A stretch of 64,000 nucleotides of DNA from positions 248,001 to 312,000 of the forward strand of contig NZ_CP123923.1 in NCBI RefSeq assembly GCF_030450125.1, written 5' to 3'. This document shows, in pieces, positions 22,601-34,397 of this stretch. Made by a program: the position numbers and the translations under genes. The notes below the pieces were generated by a model. It did not search any database. It had not been told where the DNA came from and worked only from the letters and a program-made list of their open reading frames with translations. Source of the DNA: Streptomyces sp. WP-1 (lineage in GTDB: Bacteria > Actinomycetota > Actinomycetes > Streptomycetales > Streptomycetaceae). The first letter of the stretch is position 1. Each line of letters opens with the position of its first letter.

Positions 22601-25600
22601 TCGGGCAGGGCACGATCACGGCATCGGCTCCGGTTCCGGCCTCCGCCACGGCTGGTGCGTCGGTGTCCCGGAGGGCGGCGAGATCGTCGTACGACTCGAT
22701 CCTCATGCCGTCCGGCGCGGACGGCAGGCCGACCGGTGTCCACTCCAGGCCGAAGACCGCGTCGTCGCCGCCGGTACCGGCGCGCAGTTGGTCGGCGGGT
22801 ACCGGGCGCAGGGTCAGCGAGTCGATCCGCGCGACCGGCTCACCGGTGCCGTCGGCCAGCAGCAGCGACACCGTGGCGGTGCCGGCGCGCGAGACCTTCA
22901 CCCGCAGGGCGGAGGCTCCGGTGGCCGCCAGTCGCACCCCGCTCCAGGCGAACGGGAGCAGCCCGTGTCCGGTTCCGGCGTCGGGTTCCACCGCGCCGAG
23001 CCAGACGGTGTGCAGGGCGGCGTCGAACAAGGCGGGGTGCAGGCCGTAGGCGCCCGCGTCCCTGCCGTACGCGCCCGCCTCCGTGCCCTCCGCGCCGGGC
23101 AGTTCCACCTCGGCGAAGAAGTCGTCCCCGGCGCGCCAGGCGGCGCGCAGCCCTTGGAAGACGGGGCCGTAGTCGAGTGCCATACCGGCGAGGCGTTCGT
23201 AGAACCCGTCGACGTCGATCGGCTCGGCGCCCGCGGGCGGCCACGCGGTGAGTGAACCGTCCACGCGATCTTCGGTGGCGACGGTCAGCGAGCCGGAGGC
23301 GTGCCGGATCCAGGCTCGCGCGGGGTCGTCCTGGTGGGTGTGCGTGTCGCCGTCGTCGGTGCGCGAGTGCACGGTCAGCGGCCTGCGGCCCGTGCCGTCG
23401 TCGGCGCCGACGCGCACCTGGAGGGCCACGCCGCCGCGCTGGGGCACGAGCAGCGGTGTCTCCAGCGTCAGCTCTTCCAGCAGGTCGCAGCCCACGGCGT
23501 CGGCGGCGGTGACGGCCAGCTCCACGAACGCGGTGCCGGGCAGCAGTGCGACCCCGCTGACCGCGTGGTCCATCAGCCATGGGTGCGTGTGTGCCGAGAG
23601 CCGCCCGGTGAGGAGGTGTCCGTCGCCGTCGGCCAGCGGCACGGCGGCGCCGAGGAGCGGATGACCGGCCTCGTCCTGGCCCACCGCGCTCATGTCGCCC
23701 GCGGAGGCGGGGGCGTTGAGCCAGTAGCGCTCGCGCTGGAAGGCGTAGGTGGGCAGGTCGATACGCCGGGCGGTCGGGAAGAAGGCGCTCCAGTCCACCT
23801 CGACGCCGCTGACGTGCAGTTGGGCGTACGCGGTGGTGAGTGCCTGTGGTTCGGGGCGGTCGGCGCGCAGGACGGGGACGGTGACGATGTCGTCCACACA
23901 GCCCTGCGCCATGCCGCTGAGGACGCCGCCGGGACCGATCTCCACGAACGTACCGACACCCAGCTCGTGCAGGGTCCGCACACCGTCCGCGAAACGAACC
24001 GCTTCGCGTACGTGCCGCACCCAGTACTCCGGCGTGTACGGCTCGGCCAGACGACCGGTGAGGTTCGAAACCACCGGGATGCGCGGCTCGTTGAAGGCCA
24101 ACCCGCTGACGGCCTCGCCGAACTCCTCCAGCATCGGATCCATCAACGGCGAGTGGAACGCGTGACTGACCTTCAACCGGGACGTCTTACGACCCCGGCC
24201 CGCGAACAGCTCGGCAGCCGCCAGGACCGCGTCCTCGGCGCCCGAAACCACCACCGACTGCGGGCCATTGACCGCCGCGATACCCACCCCGTCGGTCAGA
24301 TACGGCAGCACCTCGTCCTCGGTGGCCTGCACGGCGACCATCGCACCGCCACCCGGCAACGCCTGCATCAGCCGGGCCCGAGCCGACACCAACTTCGCCG
24401 CGTCCTCAAGCGACAACACACCCGCCACATGCGCGGCAGCGATCTCACCCACCGAATGACCGGCCACATAATCCGGCCGCACGCCCCACGACTCCAGCAG
24501 CCGGAACAACGCCACCTCAACCGCAAAGAGCGCGGGCTGCGTCGAACCCGTCTGATTCAACTCCTCCGAGTCGACGTCAACCGGCGCGTCCAGGAGCGCA
24601 CACACCTCGTCGTACGCAGCGGCGAACACCGGGAACGCCTCATACAACTCACGCCCCATGCCGAGCCGCTGCGAGCCCTGACCCGAGAACAGGAAGCCGA
24701 CCTTGCCCGTCGGGTGGGCGCGTCCAGTGATGACGTTCGTCGCCGGTTCGCCCGCCGCGAGGGCCGCGAGGGCCGTCCGCAGTTCGGCCGGGTCGGTGCC
24801 GATCACCGCGGCGCGGTGTTCCAGGGCCGACCGGGTCGTGGCCGCCGAGAATCCGGCGTCGACGGGCGACACGCCGTCGGTGGCGAAGGCCAGCAGCCGC
24901 TCGGCCTGGGCGCGCAGTGCCGCTTCGCTCTTCGCCGACAGCACCCAGGGCACGGGCACCGGGCGGTGCTCCCGGGCCGGCTCGGCGACGGCCGTGGCGG
25001 GTGCTTCTTCGAGGATGGTGTGCGCGTTGGTGCCGCCGATGCCGAAGGACGAGACCGCGGCCCGGCGGGGCTCGGCGGTTCCGGGCCAGGGCATCGCTTC
25101 GGTCAGCAGCCGTACGGTGCCCGCCGACCAGTCGACGTGCCCGGTCGGCTCGTCCACGTGGAGCGTCCGGGGCAGCGTGCCGTGCCGCATCGCCATGACC
25201 ATCTTGATCACACCGGCGACACCGGCGGCGGCCTGGGTGTGACCGATGTTGGACTTGACCGAGCCCAGCCACACCGGCCGGTCGGCGGAGTGCTCGCGGC
25301 CGTACGTGGCGAGCAGCGCCTGCGCCTCGATGGGGTCGCCGAGTTTCGTCCCCGTACCGTGCGCTTCTACGGCGTCCACGTCTGCCGGGGTGAGCCCGGC
25401 GGAGGCCAGCGCCTGCCGGATCACCCGCTGCTGCGAGGGCCCGTTCGGAGCCGTGAGGCCGTTGGACGCGCCGTCCTGGTTGACCGCGCTGCCCCGGACC
25501 ACGGCCAGCACCTGGTGGCCGTGGCGGCGGGCGTCGGACAGCCGTTCCACCAGCAGCAGGCCGACGCCTTCGCCCCAGCCCGTGCCGTCGGCACCGGCGG

Positions 25601-28600
25601 CGAACGCCTTGCACCGGCCGTCCGCCGACAGGCCACGCTGGCGGCTGAACTCCACGAACAGGTCCGGCGTGGTCATCACGGTGACGCCCCCGACCAGGGC
25701 CATGGAGCACTCGCCGCTCCGCAGCGCCTGGGCCGCGAGATGCAGGGCGACCAGGGACGACGAGCACGCCGTGTCCACCGTGACCGCCGGGCCCTCAAGG
25801 CCGAACGTGTAGGAGATGCGCCCGGAGACGACCGAGGCCGCCTTGCCGGTGAGCGCGTAGCCCTCGATCTCCTCGGGCGCGTTGCGCAGCCCGTTGGCGT
25901 AGTCCTGGCCGTTGGTGCCGATGAACACGCCGATGCGGCCGGCGCGGACGGAGGCGGGGGCGATCCCGGCGCGCTCGAAGGCCTCCCACGAGGTCTCCAG
26001 CAGCAGCCGCTGCTGCGGGTCCATGGCCAGCGCCTCGCGCGGCGAGATCCCGAACAGACCGGCGTCGAAGCGGTCGGCGCCCTCGATGAAGCCGCCCTGG
26101 CGGGTGTACGTCGTGCCGGGCCGGTCGGGGTCGGGGTCGTAGAGGGCGTCGATGTCCCAGCCACGGTCGGTGGGGAAGCCGGACATCGCGTCCCGGCCGG
26201 AGCTGAGCAGCTCCCACAGGTCCTCCGGCGTCCGGACGCCGCCGGGGAAGCGGCAGCTCATGCTGACGATCGCGAGCGGCTCGTCGGCCGCGACGGTGGT
26301 CGTCGTGTGCGGTACGGCGGTCTCCGGGCCGTGCCCGCCGAGGAGTTCGTCGCTCAGGTGGCGGGCGAGGGCGGCGGGGGTCGGATGGTCGAAGACCAGG
26401 GTGGCGGGCAGGGGGATGCCGGTGGCCGTGCTCAGCCGGTGCCGCAGTTCGACGGCGGTGAGCGAGTCGAAGCCGGTCGCGCGGAACGTCCGGTCGGCTT
26501 CGAAGGCGCCCTTTCCGGAGTGGCCGAGGACCATGGCGGCCTGCTCGCGCACCAGGTCCAGCAGGATGCGTATCCGCTCCTCCGGTGTGGCGGCGAGGAG
26601 GCGCCGGCCCAGCGCGGACGCGGGCACCTCGGTGCTCCGCGCGGTCCGGGCGCGTGCTTCGAGGGCCTCGCGGGCCTCGGGTACGCCGTGCAGCAGCGGG
26701 CAGGGGCGCGTGCCGGTGAAGGCCGGGACGAAGCGGTCCCAGTCCACGTCCGCGATGGTCACGCTGGTCTCGCCGTGGGTCAGCGCGCCGTGCAGTGCGG
26801 AGACGGCGGGGAGCGCCGGGAGCGGGCGTACGCCGCGTCGCCGCAGGTGGTCACCGGCGGCGCCGTCGGCCATGCCGCCGTCCGCCCAGGAGCCCCAGGC
26901 GACGGCCAGCGCGGGCAGCCCCTGGCCCCGGCGCTGTTCGGCGAGGGCGTCGAGGAAGGCGTTCGCGGCGGCGTAGGCGCCCTGGCCGCCGTTGCCCCAG
27001 ACACCGGTCATGGAGGAGAAGAGCACGAAGGCGTCGAGGTCCTGGCGGTCCCGGGTCAGCTCGTGCAGGTGGCGCGCGGCGTCCGCCTTGGGGCGCAGTA
27101 CGCCGTCGAGGCGCTCGGGCGTGAGCGCGTCGATCAGGCCGTCGTCCAGGACGCCGGCCGTGTGCACCACGGCGTTCACGGTGTGCCGGGCGAACAGTTC
27201 GGCGAGGGCGTCGCGGTCGGCGGCGTCGCAGGCGGCGACGGTGACCCGGGTTCCCAACTCCTCAAGTTCCGCCGCGAGTTCGGCGGCGCCGGGGGCCTCG
27301 GGTCCTCGGCGGCTGATCAGCAGCAGGTGCTCGGCGCCGGCACCGGCGAGCCAGCGGGCCACATGGCCGCCCAGCGCGCCCGTGCCACCGGTCACGAGCA
27401 CGGTGCCGCGCGGCGACCAGGCCGCGTCCGCCACCGCGTTCTGTGGCGCGCGGACGAGACGCCGTGCCGACACGCCCGGGGCGCGTACGGCGAGCTGGTC
27501 CTCCTCGGCCTGGTCCAGCAGACCGGCCAGGCGTGCCAGTGCGCGGGGGTCCGGTTCGGCGGGCAGGTCGACGAGGCCACCCCAGCGCCGGGGCTGTTCC
27601 AGGGCGACGATCCGGCCCAGGCCCCAGAGCTGTGCGGAGGCCGGGTCGGTCAGCGGGTCCGTCGGACCGGTGGACACCGCGCCGCTGGTCAGGCACCACA
27701 GCGGGGCCTCGATCCCGGCGTCGCCGAGGGCCTGGACGAGAAGGACGAGCCGGTGGAGGGCGCCCGCTCCCGCACCGTCCCCCACCGCGCCGCCCGTCGC
27801 CGCGTCACCCGCTCCCGCGTGGCCCGTCGCCGCGTCGCCCGTCGCCGGCGCCGCCGCGAACAGGACGCCGTCCAGCTGCTCGTGCCCGGCCTCGGCCAGG
27901 GAGCGGGCGAGCGCGTCGCGGTCGGTGTCCTCGGGTACCGCGAACGGTACGAGCGTCACACCGAGTGCCGTGAGCCCCGCGCTTATCGCCTCGGTCCAGG
28001 CGGTCTCCTCGGGGACCACGTACAGCCAGGTCCCCGACGGGGCGGCTCCGACCGGGTCGCCGAGCGGCTGCCAGGTGATCCGATAGCGCCAGCCGTCGGC
28101 GACGGACTGCTCACGCCGCTGCCGACGCCAGGCGGACAACTTGGGCGCCACCACGTCCAGTTCGGCGGGCTCCAGCCCCAGGAGCGCGCCGAGCGACGCC
28201 TGGTCCTCGCTCTCGACGGAGTCCCAGAACTCGGCGTCCGCCGTCTCCTGGACGCCACCGGTCGCCGCCCGGGGTACGTCGAGCCAGTAGCGCTCGCGCT
28301 GGAAGGCGTAGGTGGGCAGATCGACGCGGCGGGCGTCCGGGAAGAAGGCACGCCAGTCCACTTCGGCACCGCCGACGCGCAGTTCGGCGAGCGCGGTCAC
28401 GGCGGCCCGTTGTTCGGGGCGATCGGCTCGCAGTACGGGGACGGTGACGATGCCGTCCGCGCATCCCTGGGCGAGGGCGCTCAGGACGCCGCCGGGACCG
28501 ATCTCCACGAACGTACCGACACCCAGCTCGTGCAGGGTCCGCACACCGTCCGCGAAACGAACCGCTTCGCGTACGTGCCGCACCCAGTACTCCGGCGTGT

Positions 28601-31600
28601 ACGGCTCGGCCAGACGACCGGTGAGGTTCGAAACGACCGGGATCCGGGCCTCGTTGAAGACCAGTCCGCCGACGACCTCGCCGAACTCCTCCAGCATCGG
28701 CTCCATCAACGGCGAGTGGAACGCGTGACTGACCTTCAACCGGGACGTCTTACGACCCTGCTCCCGGAAGGCCTCGCCGATCGCGGCGACCGCGTCCTCC
28801 ACGCCCGAAACCACCACCGACTGCGGGCCGTTGACCGCCGCGATACCCACCCCGTCGGTCAGGTACGGCAGCACCTCGTCCTCGGTGGCCTGTACGGCGA
28901 CCATCGCACCGCCACCCGGCAACGCCTGCATCAGCGCCGCACGCGCCGACACCAGCTTGGCCGCGTCCTCAAGCGACAGCACACCCGCCACATGCGCGGC
29001 AGCGATCTCACCCACCGAATGGCCGGCCACGTAATCCGGCCGGACACCCCACGACTCCAGCAGCCGGAACAGCGCCACCTCGACGGCGAACAGCGCGGGC
29101 TGCGTCGAACCCGTCTGATGCAGAGTCTCCGCGTCGACATCGACCTCGGCGTCGAGGAGCGCGCACACCTCGTCGTAGGCCGCGGCGAACACCGGGTAGG
29201 CCGCGTACAGTTCGCGCCCCATCCCCAACCGCTGCGACCCCTGACCCGAGAACAGGAACCCGACCTTGCCGCCGAGGGCGGCGCCCAGCGGAGCGGCACC
29301 GGAGACGATCGCCTCCAGCCCGTCGCGGAATTCGCCGAGTTCCGCCCCCACGACGGCCGCACGGCGCTCCAGCCCCGCGCGTGTCGTCGCCAGCGAGAAC
29401 GCCACGTCCTCCGGTCGGACCCCCGCGCCTTCGCCGTCCAGGAAGGACAGCAGCCGGGCCGCCTGTTCCCGGAGCGCCGTGTCGTTCCTCGCCGACAGCA
29501 CCCACGGTACGACCGCGCCCGAGCCCGGAGCCGGGGCCGGGGCCGGGGGTTCTTCGGCCGTGCCGGGTGCCTGCTCGACGATGACGTGCGCGTTGGTGCC
29601 GCTGATGCCGAAGGAGGACACCGCCGCCCGGCGCGGGAGATCGCCCGCGCTCCACTCCACAGGCTCGGTCAGCAGTCGTACGTCGCTCGCCGACCAGTCC
29701 ACGTGCGGGGTCGGCTCGTCCACGTGCAGCGTCCGCGGCAGCACACCGTGGCGCATCGCCATGACCATCTTGATCACACCGGCCACACCGGCGGCGGCCT
29801 GCGTGTGGCCGATGTTCGACTTGAGCGAGCCGAGCCACAACGGCCGTTCCTCGGACCGGCCTTGGCCGTACGTGGCGATGAGGGCTTCCGCCTCGATCGG
29901 GTCACCGAGCTTCGTCCCCGTACCGTGCGCCTCGACGGCGTCGACGTCGGCGGGCGTGAGTCCGGCGGCGGCGAGGGCCTGGCGGATGACGCACTGCTGG
30001 GAGGGGCCGTTGGGCGCCGTGAGGCCGTTCGACGCGCCGTCCTGGTTGACGGCGGAGCCCCGTACGACGGCGAGGACCTGGTGGCCGTTGCGCCGGGCGT
30101 CGGAGAGCCGCTCCACCAGGAGCATGCCGACGCCCTCGGCCCAGCCCGTGCCGTCCGCGCCGGCCGCGAACGCCTTGCAGCGGCCGTCCGCCGACAGGCC
30201 GCCCTGGCGGCTGAACTCCACGAACATGCCGGGTGTGGACATCACGGTGACGCCACCGGCCAGGGCCATCGTGCACTCGCCGCCGCGCAGCGACTGGACG
30301 GCCAGGTGCAGGGCGACCAGGGAGGAGGAGCAGGCCGTGTCGACCGTGACGGCGGGGCCTTCGAGACCGAACGAGTAGGCCACGCGGCCCGAGGCGACGC
30401 TGGTCGTCGTGCCGGTCAGCAGGTATCCCCCGGCCTCGTCGGCCGGCTCGTGCAGCCGGGGGCCGTAGTCCTGGGCCGTCGCGCCGATGAACACGCCCGC
30501 CCGGCTGCCGCGCAGGGTGGCCGGGTCGATACCGGCCCGTTCGAACGCCTCCCAGGCGGTCTCCAGGACCAGCCGCTGCTGGGGGTCGATCGCGGCGGCC
30601 TCGCGCGGGCTGATGCCGAAGAAGGCGGCGTCGAAGTCGGCCGCGCCGTGCAGGAAGCCGCCGTGCCGTGTCGAGGACGTGCCGGGAGTGCCGGGCTCCG
30701 GGTCCCAGAGCGCCTCGATGTCCCAGCCGCGATCGGTCGGGAACCCGGAGACGGCGTCACCGCCGGAGGCGAGCAGCCGCCACAGGTCCTCGGGGGAGCC
30801 GATGCCGCCGGGCAGGCGGCAGCTCATGGCCACGATGGCGATGGGCTCGTCGGGATCGGCCGCCGCCGTCGTGGGAGTCGGGTCCGATGTGTCCTCGGTG
30901 CCCAGGGAGCGGGCGGCGAGGTGGCGGGCGAGGGCGGCCGGGGTGGGGTGGTCGAACAGCAGGCCGCTGGGCAGGCGCAGGCCGGTGACGGCGCCGAGCC
31001 TATTGCGCAGTTCGACCGAGCTGAGCGAGTCGAAGCCGAGATCCTTGAAGGTCCACTCGCTCTCGACCTGACCTGCCTCGGCGTGGCCGAGAACGGCGGC
31101 GATGTGAGCGCGGACCAGGTCGAGGACGGCCTCCTCGCGTGCGGACCCGGACAGCCCGGCCAGTCGTCGGCCGAGGGCGCCGACCGGTGCGTCATCGGTT
31201 TCGGCGACGGAATCTACTCGGGGGCCCCCGGCTTCCGGACCCGTGGTGGTGAGGGGTGCGGTGGTGGCGCCGTCCAGCCAGTACCGCTGCCGTTCGAACG
31301 CGTAGGTGGGGAGCGCGACCTTGCGGTGTGCGCCCTGTCCCCCGCCGAACAGGGCGTCCCAGTCGGGTTCCAGGCCGTGGACGTGCAGTGCGGCGACGGC
31401 CGTCAGCAGGGCGGAGGTCTCGGGGCGGCGGGCGCGCAGGGCGGGGACGAACAGGGACTCGCCGTCGGCGCCCGCGCGGGCCATGGAGGTGAGGACGCCG
31501 CCGGGGCCGAGTTCGAGGTAGGTGCGTACGCCGTGCGCGTCGAGGCGGGCGACGCCGTCGGCGAAGCGGACCGCCTCGCGCACATGGCGGACCCAGTACG

Positions 31601-34112
31601 CGGCCTCGCAGCCCTCGTACGCCGGGAGTTCCTCGGCGAGCCGGCCCGTCACGTTGGACACGATCGGGATGCGCGGGGCGTGGTAGGTCAGGCTCTCGGC
31701 CACCTCGCGGAACTCCGCCAGCATGGGTTCCATGTGCGGGGAGTGGAAGGCGTGGCTGACCCTGAGCCGGCTGGACTTGCGGCCCAGGGCGGTGAAGGCG
31801 TCGGCGATCTCGGTGGCGAGGTCCTCGTCGCCGGAGACGACGACGGAGTCCGGGCCGTTCAACGCCGCGATGCTCACGCGGTCGGTGTGCTCGCCGATGC
31901 GGTCACGGACCTCGGCCTCGGTGGCCTGCACGGCGATCATGGCGCCACCGGCGGGCAGCGCCTGCATCAGGCGGCCGCGTGCGGCCACGAGGGTGCAGGC
32001 GTCGGCGAGCGAGAGGACACCGGCCACATGCGCGGCGGCGAGTTCGCCGATGGAGTGGCCCATGAGCACGTCGGGGGTGATGCCCCAGCTCTCCAGCGCC
32101 CGGAACAGGGCGACTTCGAGGGCGAACAGCGAGGTCTGGGTGTAGAGGGTCCGGTCGAGTTCGGCGGCCTCCCCGGTGCCTTCGGCGGCGGACATCACCG
32201 CGCGCAGCGGCCTCGGCAGCAGCGGGTCGAGGTGTGCGCACACCTCGTCCAGCGCGGCGGCGAACGCCGGTACGGTCTCGGCCAGTTCACGGCCCATGCC
32301 GGCGCGCTGGCTGCCCTGGCCCGAGAAGAGGAAGGCGAGTCGGCCGCGCGGTGTCGTACGGCCCGTGGTCAGGGCCGCGTCGACGCCGTCGGCGGACAGC
32401 GCGCGCAGGGCGCGCAGGAAGTCGTCGCGGTCCTCGCCGACGACGACGGCCCGGTGTTCGAAGGCGGTGCGGCCGATGGCCAGCGACCGGCCGACGTCGG
32501 GCAGGGCGAGCGCGGGGTGTGCCTCGGCGTGCGCGAGCAGGGCGGCGGCCTGGCCGCGCAGTCCGGACGCGGTCTTGGCGGACAGCGGCCAGCAGGTCGC
32601 GGCCGTATCCGGCACTCCCGGGTCCGGCGCTCCCGTGCCCGACTCTCCCGTATCCGGCTCCCCGGCCCCCGGTCCTCGCGTCCCCGGCTCTCCCGTGCCC
32701 GCTTCCGTGTCCGCGCCTTCCGGGCCCGCTTCCGTGCCCTTCTCCGCGCCCGGGGCTGCCGCCGCCCGGTGTTCCACCAGTACGACGTGGCAGTTGGTGC
32801 CGCCCATGCCGAACGAGCTGACCCCGGCGAGCAGCGGGCGGCCGTCCTCCGGGGCCCATGTGCTGTGCTCGGTCTGCACGCGCAGGTTCAGCCGGTCCAG
32901 CGGGATCGCCGGGTTCGGCGTCTCGAAGTTGAGGCTGGCGGGCAGTTCCCGGTGGTGGAGCGCGAGGGCCGCCTTGAGCAGGCCGGTGATGCCGGCGGCG
33001 CCCTCCAGGTGGCCGACGTTCGTCTTGGCCGAGCCGACCCGCAGCGGATCGCCGGGCTCGCGCCCCGTGCCGAGCACCGCGCCGAGCGCGGCCGCCTCGA
33101 CGGGGTCGCCGACCTTGGTGCCGGTGCCGTGCAACTCGACGTAGCCGACGTGCGCGGGGTCGATCCCGGCGCGCTCGTAGGCGAGCCGGAGCACCTGTTC
33201 CTGGCCGGACCGCAGGGGCACGGTCAGTCCGTCGCCGCCGCCGTCGTTGTTGACGGCGCTGCCGCGGATCACGCAGTAGACGGGATCGCCGTCCGCGACG
33301 GCTCGGGCGAGGGGTTTGAGGACGACGATGCCGCCGCCCTCGCCGCGGACGTAGCCGTTGGCGCGGGCGTCGAAGGTGAAGCAGCGGCCGTCGGGGGAGA
33401 GTCCGCCGAACTTGGCTGCGCCCAGGGTGCTTTCGGGCACGAGGTTGAGGTTGACGCCGCCGGCGAGGGCGACCGTCGACTCGCCCTTGCGCAGGCTCTC
33501 GCAGGCCAGGTGGACCGAGACCAGGGACGAGGACTGGCCGGAGTCCACGGTCAGGCTGGGGCCGTGCAGACCGAGGAAGTACGACACCCGGTTGGCGATG
33601 ATGCCGCGGTGCAGGCCGGTGACGGTGTGCGGGGAGATGGCCGTGAGCCCGGAGCGGTGGTGCAGGGTCGCGTAGTCGTCCCAGATCGCGCCGACGAACA
33701 CTCCGGTGCGGGTGGAGCGCAGCGTCCAGGGACGTACGTGCGCGTCCTCCAGCGCCTCCCAGGCCAGTTCCAGGACGAGCCGCTGCTGCGGGTCCATCGC
33801 GGCGGCCTCCTTCGGGGAGAGCCCGAAGAACCCGGCGTCGAAATGGCCGACACGGTCGAGGAATCCGCCCCGGCGGATGTCGGTCCTCCCGGGCTCGGAC
33901 GCGTCGGCGTCGGCCACCGCGGCCCCGTCCCACCGGTCCGGAGGTACGTCGGTGATCGCGTCCGCGCCCTCGCTGAGCAGCCGCCAGAAGGCTGCCGGGT
34001 CGGCGGCGCCCGGCAGCCGGCAGGCCAGGCCGATGACGGCTATGTCACCGGCCGAGTCCGCCGAGGCCGAACCGGCCCGATTCCCCGTCCCGTTGCGCTC
34101 GGACTCGACCAT
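10641..34112 (-). CDS. pteA1: Modular type I polyketide synthase: KSQ loading module plus extension modules 1-4
   Basis: First megasynthase of the polyene line, 7823 aa. The start is ATG 34112, preceded five bases upstream by GGTGGAG. An in-frame codon further upstream (34199) lacks such a site and would add residues unlike a KS N-terminus. Domain order: KSQ (about 20-460), AT, ACP (about 1030); module 1 KS-AT-KR-ACP (1085-2600); modules 2, 3 and 4 KS-AT-DH-KR-ACP (2610-4340, 4355-6030, 6040-7730); C-terminal docking region (7735-7823) ending [10 protein letters not shown]. The loading KS has Gln in place of Cys, so it should decarboxylate malonyl-ACP to acetyl-ACP. All five ATs show HAFH (malonyl), and all four KRs have LDD (B type). 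No ER is present. The predicted output is a hydroxy-triene thioester passed to the next PKS. The match to filipin PteA1 rests on module logic; a related pentaene such as pentamycin is equally possible. Confidence 0.92.
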   Translation of the reverse strand: MVESERNGTGNRAGSASADSAGDIAVIGLACRLPGAADPAAFWRLLSEGADAITDVPPDRWDGAAVADADASEPGRTDIRRGGFLDRVGHFDAGFFGLSPKEAAAMDPQQRLVLELAWEALEDAHVRPWTLRSTRTGVFVGAIWDDYATLHHRSGLTAISPHTVTGLHRGIIANRVSYFLGLHGPSLTVDSGQSSSLVSVHLACESLRKGESTVALAGGVNLNLVPESTLGAAKFGGLSPDGRCFTFDARANGYVRGEGGGIVVLKPLARAVADGDPVYCVIRGSAVNNDGGGDGLTVPLRSGQEQVLRLAYERAGIDPAHVGYVELHGTGTKVGDPVEAAALGAVLGTGREPGDPLRVGSAKTNVGHLEGAAGITGLLKAALALHHRELPASLNFETPNPAIPLDRLNLRVQTEHSTWAPEDGRPLLAGVSSFGMGGTNCHVVLVEHRAAAAPGAEKGTEAGPEGADTEAGTGEPGTRGPGAGEPDTGESGTGAPDPGVPDTAATCWPLSAKTASGLRGQAAALLAHAEAHPALALPDVGRSLAIGRTAFEHRAVVVGEDRDDFLRALRALSADGVDAALTTGRTTPRGRLAFLFSGQGSQRAGMGRELAETVPAFAAALDEVCAHLDPLLPRPLRAVMSAAEGTGEAAELDRTLYTQTSLFALEVALFRALESWGITPDVLMGHSIGELAAAHVAGVLSLADACTLVAARGRLMQALPAGGAMIAVQATEAEVRDRIGEHTDRVSIAALNGPDSVVVSGDEDLATEIADAFTALGRKSSRLRVSHAFHSPHMEPMLAEFREVAESLTYHAPRIPIVSNVTGRLAEELPAYEGCEAAYWVRHVREAVRFADGVARLDAHGVRTYLELGPGGVLTSMARAGADGESLFVPALRARRPETSALLTAVAALHVHGLEPDWDALFGGGQGAHRKVALPTYAFERQRYWLDGATTAPLTTTGPEAGGPRVDSVAETDDAPVGALGRRLAGLSGSAREEAVLDLVRAHIAAVLGHAEAGQVESEWTFKDLGFDSLSSVELRNRLGAVTGLRLPSGLLFDHPTPAALARHLAARSLGTEDTSDPTPTTAAADPDEPIAIVAMSCRLPGGIGSPEDLWRLLASGGDAVSGFPTDRGWDIEALWDPEPGTPGTSSTRHGGFLHGAADFDAAFFGISPREAAAIDPQQRLVLETAWEAFERAGIDPATLRGSRAGVFIGATAQDYGPRLHEPADEAGGYLLTGTTTSVASGRVAYSFGLEGPAVTVDTACSSSLVALHLAVQSLRGGECTMALAGGVTVMSTPGMFVEFSRQGGLSADGRCKAFAAGADGTGWAEGVGMLLVERLSDARRNGHQVLAVVRGSAVNQDGASNGLTAPNGPSQQCVIRQALAAAGLTPADVDAVEAHGTGTKLGDPIEAEALIATYGQGRSEERPLWLGSLKSNIGHTQAAAGVAGVIKMVMAMRHGVLPRTLHVDEPTPHVDWSASDVRLLTEPVEWSAGDLPRRAAVSSFGISGTNAHVIVEQAPGTAEEPPAPAPAPGSGAVVPWVLSARNDTALREQAARLLSFLDGEGAGVRPEDVAFSLATTRAGLERRAAVVGAELGEFRDGLEAIVSGAAPLGAALGGKVGFLFSGQGSQRLGMGRELYAAYPVFAAAYDEVCALLDAEVDVDAETLHQTGSTQPALFAVEVALFRLLESWGVRPDYVAGHSVGEIAAAHVAGVLSLEDAAKLVSARAALMQALPGGGAMVAVQATEDEVLPYLTDGVGIAAVNGPQSVVVSGVEDAVAAIGEAFREQGRKTSRLKVSHAFHSPLMEPMLEEFGEVVGGLVFNEARIPVVSNLTGRLAEPYTPEYWVRHVREAVRFADGVRTLHELGVGTFVEIGPGGVLSALAQGCADGIVTVPVLRADRPEQRAAVTALAELRVGGAEVDWRAFFPDARRVDLPTYAFQRERYWLDVPRAATGGVQETADAEFWDSVESEDQASLGALLGLEPAELDVVAPKLSAWRRQRREQSVADGWRYRITWQPLGDPVGAAPSGTWLYVVPEETAWTEAISAGLTALGVTLVPFAVPEDTDRDALARSLAEAGHEQLDGVLFAAAPATGDAATGHAGAGDAATGGAVGDGAGAGALHRLVLLVQALGDAGIEAPLWCLTSGAVSTGPTDPLTDPASAQLWGLGRIVALEQPRRWGGLVDLPAEPDPRALARLAGLLDQAEEDQLAVRAPGVSARRLVRAPQNAVADAAWSPRGTVLVTGGTGALGGHVARWLAGAGAEHLLLISRRGPEAPGAAELAAELEELGTRVTVAACDAADRDALAELFARHTVNAVVHTAGVLDDGLIDALTPERLDGVLRPKADAARHLHELTRDRQDLDAFVLFSSMTGVWGNGGQGAYAAANAFLDALAEQRRGQGLPALAVAWGSWADGGMADGAAGDHLRRRGVRPLPALPAVSALHGALTHGETSVTIADVDWDRFVPAFTGTRPCPLLHGVPEAREALEARARTARSTEVPASALGRRLLAATPEERIRILLDLVREQAAMVLGHSGKGAFEADRTFRATGFDSLTAVELRHRLSTATGIPLPATLVFDHPTPAALARHLSDELLGGHGPETAVPHTTTTVAADEPLAIVSMSCRFPGGVRTPEDLWELLSSGRDAMSGFPTDRGWDIDALYDPDPDRPGTTYTRQGGFIEGADRFDAGLFGISPREALAMDPQQRLLLETSWEAFERAGIAPASVRAGRIGVFIGTNGQDYANGLRNAPEEIEGYALTGKAASVVSGRISYTFGLEGPAVTVDTACSSSLVALHLAAQALRSGECSMALVGGVTVMTTPDLFVEFSRQRGLSADGRCKAFAAGADGTGWGEGVGLLLVERLSDARRHGHQVLAVVRGSAVNQDGASNGLTAPNGPSQQRVIRQALASAGLTPADVDAVEAHGTGTKLGDPIEAQALLATYGREHSADRPVWLGSVKSNIGHTQAAAGVAGVIKMVMAMRHGTLPRTLHVDEPTGHVDWSAGTVRLLTEAMPWPGTAEPRRAAVSSFGIGGTNAHTILEEAPATAVAEPAREHRPVPVPWVLSAKSEAALRAQAERLLAFATDGVSPVDAGFSAATTRSALEHRAAVIGTDPAELRTALAALAAGEPATNVITGRAHPTGKVGFLFSGQGSQRLGMGRELYEAFPVFAAAYDEVCALLDAPVDVDSEELNQTGSTQPALFAVEVALFRLLESWGVRPDYVAGHSVGEIAAAHVAGVLSLEDAAKLVSARARLMQALPGGGAMVAVQATEDEVLPYLTDGVGIAAVNGPQSVVVSGAEDAVLAAAELFAGRGRKTSRLKVSHAFHSPLMDPMLEEFGEAVSGLAFNEPRIPVVSNLTGRLAEPYTPEYWVRHVREAVRFADGVRTLHELGVGTFVEIGPGGVLSGMAQGCVDDIVTVPVLRADRPEPQALTTAYAQLHVSGVEVDWSAFFPTARRIDLPTYAFQRERYWLNAPASAGDMSAVGQDEAGHPLLGAAVPLADGDGHLLTGRLSAHTHPWLMDHAVSGVALLPGTAFVELAVTAADAVGCDLLEELTLETPLLVPQRGGVALQVRVGADDGTGRRPLTVHSRTDDGDTHTHQDDPARAWIRHASGSLTVATEDRVDGSLTAWPPAGAEPIDVDGFYERLAGMALDYGPVFQGLRAAWRAGDDFFAEVELPGAEGTEAGAYGRDAGAYGLHPALFDAALHTVWLGAVEPDAGTGHGLLPFAWSGVRLAATGASALRVKVSRAGTATVSLLLADGTGEPVARIDSLTLRPVPADQLRAGTGGDDAVFGLEWTPVGLPSAPDGMRIESYDDLAALRDTDAPAVAEAGTGADAVIVPCPTGTGTGTDLAARVREVTCAVLELLQWWLAGDRPARLVLVTRTGDLAQAAVRGLVRSAQTENPDRIVLVETPTDADADSGADHSALARVLPGLLASGEPQASVDADGEVRVPRLVRVATPDPEPTTPALGTGTVLLTGASGGLGGLFARHLVAEHGVRSLLLVSRRGGDAPGAAELTAELTARGADVTWAACDVADRDAVRALLAGPGRNLSAIVHTAGVLDDGIIGSLTPERLDTVFRPKVDAALHLHDLAAELCGDLSAFVLFSSVAGTLGTPGQGNYAAANTFLDALAEHRRALGLRATSLAWGLWAQDSESAMTGRLDHTDLTRIKRMGLAPIPSADGLRMFDAALATDRAAVAPIRLDTSAFRDGQGQSREGQGRPVPSVLRGLVRVTPARRTARTAPKGSLGQRLAGLPVAEREQAVLDLVRGEVAAVLGHTGAQSVGADDAFKDIGFDSLTAVELRNRLNAAVGMRLPATLIFDYPNPLALARFLTAEADGTEAAAATVPTTRPASGAAADEPIAIVGMACRYPGDVRSPEELWELVFSGRDAVSGFPEDRGWDVENLYDPDPDRWGTSYTREGGFLRDAADFDAEFFGISPREALAMDPQQRLLLETSWEAFERAGIDPATVRGSRTGVFAGVMYHDYGGRVHTSPPGLEGYLVNGSAGSVASGRVSYTFGLEGPAVTVDTACSSSLVALHLAAQALRSGECSMALVGGVTVMAGPSVFVEFSRQRGLSADGRCKAFAAGADGTGWAEGAGMLLVERLSDARRNGHQVLAVVRGTAVNQDGASNGLTAPNGPSQQRVIRQALANAGVSSDQVDAVEAHGTGTRLGDPIEAQALIATYGQERSAERPLWLGSLKSNIGHAQAAAGVGGVIKMVMAMRHGVLPQTLHVDEPTPHVDWSAGEVRLLTEAVDWPAHDGPRRAAVSSFGVSGTNAHVIVEQAPGVAGETPASASGAVVPWVLSGKSDAALREQASRLLSFLDAEDVEDAGGAGLRPEDVAFSLATSRAVLERRTAVVGADLAELRQELEALVSGAASVGGAVGGKVGFLFSGQGSQRLGMGRELYEAYPVFAAAYDKVCALLDAPVDVDSEELDQTGSTQPALFAVEVALFRLLESWGVRPDYVAGHSVGEIAAAHVAGVLSLEDAAKLVSARAALMQALPGGGAMVAVQATEDEVLPYLTDGVGIAAVNGPQSVVVSGAEDAVVAIGEAFREQGRKTSRLKVSHAFHSPLMDPMLEEFGEAVSGLVFNEARIPVVSNLTGRLAEPYTRSYWVRHVREAVRFADGVRTLNDLGVTTFVEIGPGGVLSALAQGCVDDIVTVPTLRADRPEPYAITAAIGSLHTYGVSPDWRALLPGARRVDLPTYAFQRERFWLDVPRVSGDVRAAGLGAADHPLLGAAIVTADSDGVLLTGLLSLETHPWLADHAVHGSVLLPGTAFVELAIRAGDETGCGCIEELTLELPLIVPERDGVTLQVAAGAEDESGRRQLSVHSRIGEGPWQRHATGVLSSASAPASSALEVGAWPPAGAEAVDLTAFYEGMAALGLDYGPLFQGLRSVWRGGDDVYAEVELPAESAAEATAFALHPALLDAALHALAAGGLVSSEGGPALPFAWSGVSVQAAGAAMLRVKLSRTATGSFMLAVADGAGEPVASVESLSLRKVSTEQLRDTGGNEQLFGLEWTPFALPSATEAVTIETVDGFDALRESAGTAEVVVVPCPAETGAEADRVHSVTDEVLALVQWWLAEERAGRLVLVTRPDDLAHAAVWGLVRSAQSENPGRFVLAEAEGTDEVVRVLPAVLASDEPQFAVRGGEVVVPRLMKATGTVTGTPDFGAGPVLLTGASGALGGLVARHLVAEHGVRSLLLLSRRGAEAPGAVELEAELTAWGAEVSWAACDAADRDALAGVLSGTPVTAVVHTAGVLDDGVIPSLTPERMAKVLRPKVDAVLNLHELTGELSAFIVFSSVSGILGSAGQGNYAAANTFLDAFAASRRAQGLPAISLAWGLWEQGGGMADRLDQADLTRLRRVGLAPIAVDEGLRLFDAALTLDRATVAPLRLDLGGLQGTVPPVLRGLRGPVRGNARRTAQSAPKGSLGQRLAGLPATEREQVVLDLVRTEVAAVLGHASAQAVQPEHAFQDAGFDSLTSVELRNRLNTATGLRLPATLVFDHPTPVALSRFLLAETLGVQERPEAAVAAPTGTDEPIAIVGMACRFPGEVRSPEDLWRLVASGGDAISGFPEDRGWDVENLYDPDPDRSGKSSVRHGGFLHEAAEFDPAFFGISPREALAMDPQQRLLLETSWEAFERAGIDPATVRGSRTGVFAGVMYHDYGARVKTPAEGMDAYLGSGSAGSIASGRVSYTFGLEGPAVTVDTACSSSLVALHLAAQALRSGECSMALVGGVTVMATPSTFVEFSRQRGLSADGRCKAFAAGADGTGWAEGAGMLLVERLSDARRNGHQVLAVVRGTAVNQDGASNGLTAPNGPSQQRVIRQALANAGVSSDQVDAVEAHGTGTRLGDPIEAQALIATYGQERSAERPLWLGSLKSNIGHAQAAAGVGGVIKMVMAMRHGVLPQTLHVDEPTPHVDWSAGDVRLLTEAVDWPAHDGPRRAAVSSFGISGTNAHVIVEQAPVGTEMASGPEPEPGAVVPLVLSAKSDMALRAQAERLLSLASTTDLRPADLAYSLATTRSAMERRAAVVGEGRDELLDGLRALAAGSPSTRVVLGEPGSGGKVGFLFSGQGSQRLGMGRELYEAYPVFAAAYDEACALLDAPVDVDSEGLNQTGSTQPALFAVEVALFRLLESWGVRPDYVAGHSVGEIAAAHVAGVLSLEDAAKLVSARARLMQALPAGGAMVAVQATEDEVLPYLTEGVGIAAVNGPQSVVVSGAEDAVVAIGEAFREQGRKTSRLKVSHAFHSPLMDPMLEEFAQAIADLTFNETRIPVVSNLTGRLAEPYTPSYWVRHVREAVRFADGVRTLHELGVSTFVEIGPGGVLSALAQGCVDDIVTVPVVRADRPEPQAVVTALAELHVHGVSPDWRAVLPGGRRVDLPTYAFQYERFWLEVPEEFSGDAAAAGLGLGAAEHPLAGAVVALPGAGGFLVTGRLSLRTHPWLADHTVMGSVLLPGTALVELAVRAGDEAGCAQVEDLTLEAPLIVPDQGGVAVQVWVGPEEESGRRALSVHSRPDGAPDDAPWVRHAVGCLTDQLPEPPHGVDLGAWPPAGAEPVELSEYYEGLDGLGLSYGPVFRGLRSVWRDGDDVLAEVALPEGTEADTFAVHPALLDAALHAIGAGGLVPVADGPLLPFAWSEVGVRATGATALRIKISRTGTDAVSLTLADASGGLVATVGALSLRPVSREQLLAAGGPGEQADDSLFGLAWQPMALTEGAAPLDVRVYPDLAALTADLPETEAETEAQTQTDTDTDTEAEVVTVVPCPDTPGTPTADRVHRVASEVLALVQRWLEQERTGRLVLVTRPDDLAHAAVRGLVRSAQSENPGRFVLAEAEGVNEVVRALPAVLAYDEPQFAVRDGEVRVPRLVKATGARDGAPELADGTVLVTGASGSLGALVARHLVSEHKVRRLLLASRRGADAPGAAELAAELTARGAEIVWAACDIGDREAVSAMLGGHALSAVVHTAGVLDDGVLGSVTPDRLRAVFRPKVDAVLNLHECTRDMDLAAFVVFSSVAGLVGGAGQASYAAANSFLDAFSAHRRRAGLPATSLAWGVWEQSGAMTDGLAAADRARMARGGVLPLPTREGLRLFDAALASDEALLAPVRIDTGALRDGEAPPVLRALAPAPAGRRAVRATTSSAPSHGPSLAERLAELPESEREKSVLDLVRGEVAAVLGHASDRTVRPEHAFQDLGFDSLTAVELRNRLNRTTGLRLPATLVFDHPTPALLARHVWTEIAGAAEPALVDSLLADLDKVEQELVTKLAASEARDRILAKLQEVLLTAGDSGKASDQEVPGAGGSDLESATDDEVFDLLGKEFGIS
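12336..12400. repeat. Hexanucleotide-type simple repeat inside PKS module 4
   Basis: Tandem GTCGGT/CTCGGT/CTGGGT-type hexamers encode an alternating Thr-Glu, Thr-Gln and Thr-Asp run ([20 protein letters not shown]) in the non-catalytic half of the ketoreductase. The reading frame is kept because the unit is six bases. The equivalent position in other modules lacks the run. Confidence 0.8.
14836..15377. repeat. Copy A of a near-identical KS block (module 4)
   Basis: This stretch of about 540 bp matches 19885-20426 at a constant offset of 5049 bases. I could find only a few substitutions (around 15152-15156 and 15225). The flanking sequence diverges at synonymous sites at once, which points to recent gene conversion or recombination between the KS regions of modules 3 and 4. 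Confidence 0.85.
16003..21052 (-). other. PKS module 3: KS-AT(malonyl)-DH-KR-ACP
   Basis: KS cysteine near 20530, AT HAFH near 18910, [12 protein letters not shown] near 18316, KR loop near 17080, ACP serine near 16180. All motifs are intact and the predicted unit is an E double bond. Its KS shares a nearly identical DNA block with the KS of module 4. Confidence 0.84.
19885..20426. repeat. Copy B of a near-identical KS block (module 3)
   Basis: Partner of the block at 14836-15377. It covers the C-terminal half of the KS from the active-site side to the KS-AT linker. It shares unusual lower-GC codon choices with copy A, for example in the segment encoding [16 protein letters not shown]. Confidence 0.85.
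21053..26284 (-). other. PKS module 2: KS-AT(malonyl)-DH-KR-ACP
   Basis: KS cysteine near 25755, AT HAFH near 24150, [12 protein letters not shown] near 23560 with HPALFD near 23020, KR loop near 22190, ACP serine near 21240. All core motifs are intact. The predicted unit is an E double bond. The catalytic Asp motif of this DH is HPALFD, against HPALLD in the other DH domains. Confidence 0.84.
26285..30853 (-). other. PKS module 1: KS-AT(malonyl)-KR-ACP
   Basis: This is the only extension module without a DH. After the AT (HAFH near 28715) comes a short segment beginning [11 protein letters not shown], typical of DH-less KR modules. The KR has GTGALG (near 27380), HTAGVLDDG and [10 protein letters not shown], so it is an active B-type reductase. 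It should leave the hydroxyl that becomes the macrolactone oxygen in filipin-like products. A 27-residue Gly/Ala/Asp repeat lies in the KR structural half (about 27775-27850). Confidence 0.85.
30854..34112 (-). other. PKS loading module KSQ-AT-ACP
   Basis: The KS active site reads DSGQSSSLV (near 33533), with Gln replacing the catalytic Cys. KSQ domains of this kind decarboxylate the loaded malonyl group. The residue before the Gln is Gly rather than the usual Ala. The AT has GHSIGE and HAFH (near 31752), and the ACP serine is near 31030. The KS-AT linker contains a Gly/Glu/Pro-rich low-complexity stretch (about 32605-32752). Confidence 0.85.
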
Positions 34113-34263
34113 TTGCACTCCACCCGCCCACACAGAGAACGAAAAGGCACCGCACCGTGGCGGCCCCGGCACGGGCGATCGGTACGACCGGGGCGGCAAC
34201 GGATTGCGGTGTGGCCCCAGTTTCGGTCCCGCGGGCGTGCCCCGCCGCTGTGGCGGATCAGTT

Positions 34264-34279
34264 CTAGGGGAATCCCCAA
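34264..34279. promoter_or_regulatory. Putative PAS-LuxR (PimM/PteF-type) operator 1
   Basis: CTAGGGGAATCCCCAA fits the published PimM-family consensus CTVGGGAWWTCCCBAG at 14 of 16 positions. It is a near-perfect palindrome. Regulators of this family activate polyene macrolide clusters, including filipin. Their gene is not in the window. Confidence 0.72.
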
Positions 34280-34307
34280 GGACGCAATTCCCGGCGGCCG
34301 GAAATCT

Positions 34308-34323
34308 CTAAGGAGAACCCTAG
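34308..34323. promoter_or_regulatory. Putative PAS-LuxR (PimM/PteF-type) operator 2
   Basis: CTAAGGAGAACCCTAG fits the same consensus at 13 of 16 positions. Its centre is 44 bp from that of operator 1, about four helical turns, so both would face the same side of the DNA. Confidence 0.62.
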
Positions 34324-34397
34324 GGGCGGTCGTGAGACAACTGCACGTCATACGGCTTTCCCCAGTTCTCCGCCGATGACGAGGTCCGAGGATTTTC

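Larger units (their letters stand above)
34113..34397. promoter_or_regulatory. Divergent promoter region between the PKS operon and the P450-ferredoxin genes
   Basis: These 285 bp contain no credible gene. They hold the start signals of both divergent transcripts and two palindromic boxes on the P450 side. Its position suggests that one regulator controls backbone synthesis and oxidation together. I could not assign -10 or -35 elements with confidence. Confidence 0.7.

Noticed and set aside
21053..26284. Enoylreductase domains in the DH-KR modules
   Set aside because: The sequence between DH and KR in each module is the KR structural half. No ER nucleotide motif (such as HAAAGGVG) was found in any module.
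34113..34199. Longer start for the first PKS at 34199
   Set aside because: The extra 29 residues are encoded in the divergent promoter region, lack a ribosome site and do not resemble a KS N-terminus. ATG 34112 has GGTGGAG at good spacing.
23301..34379. Plus-strand open frame of 3692 codons
   Set aside because: It lies antisense to the first PKS, whose frame carries all conserved KS, AT, DH, KR and ACP motifs. The plus frame has no domain motif. Long antisense frames are usual in GC-rich DNA.
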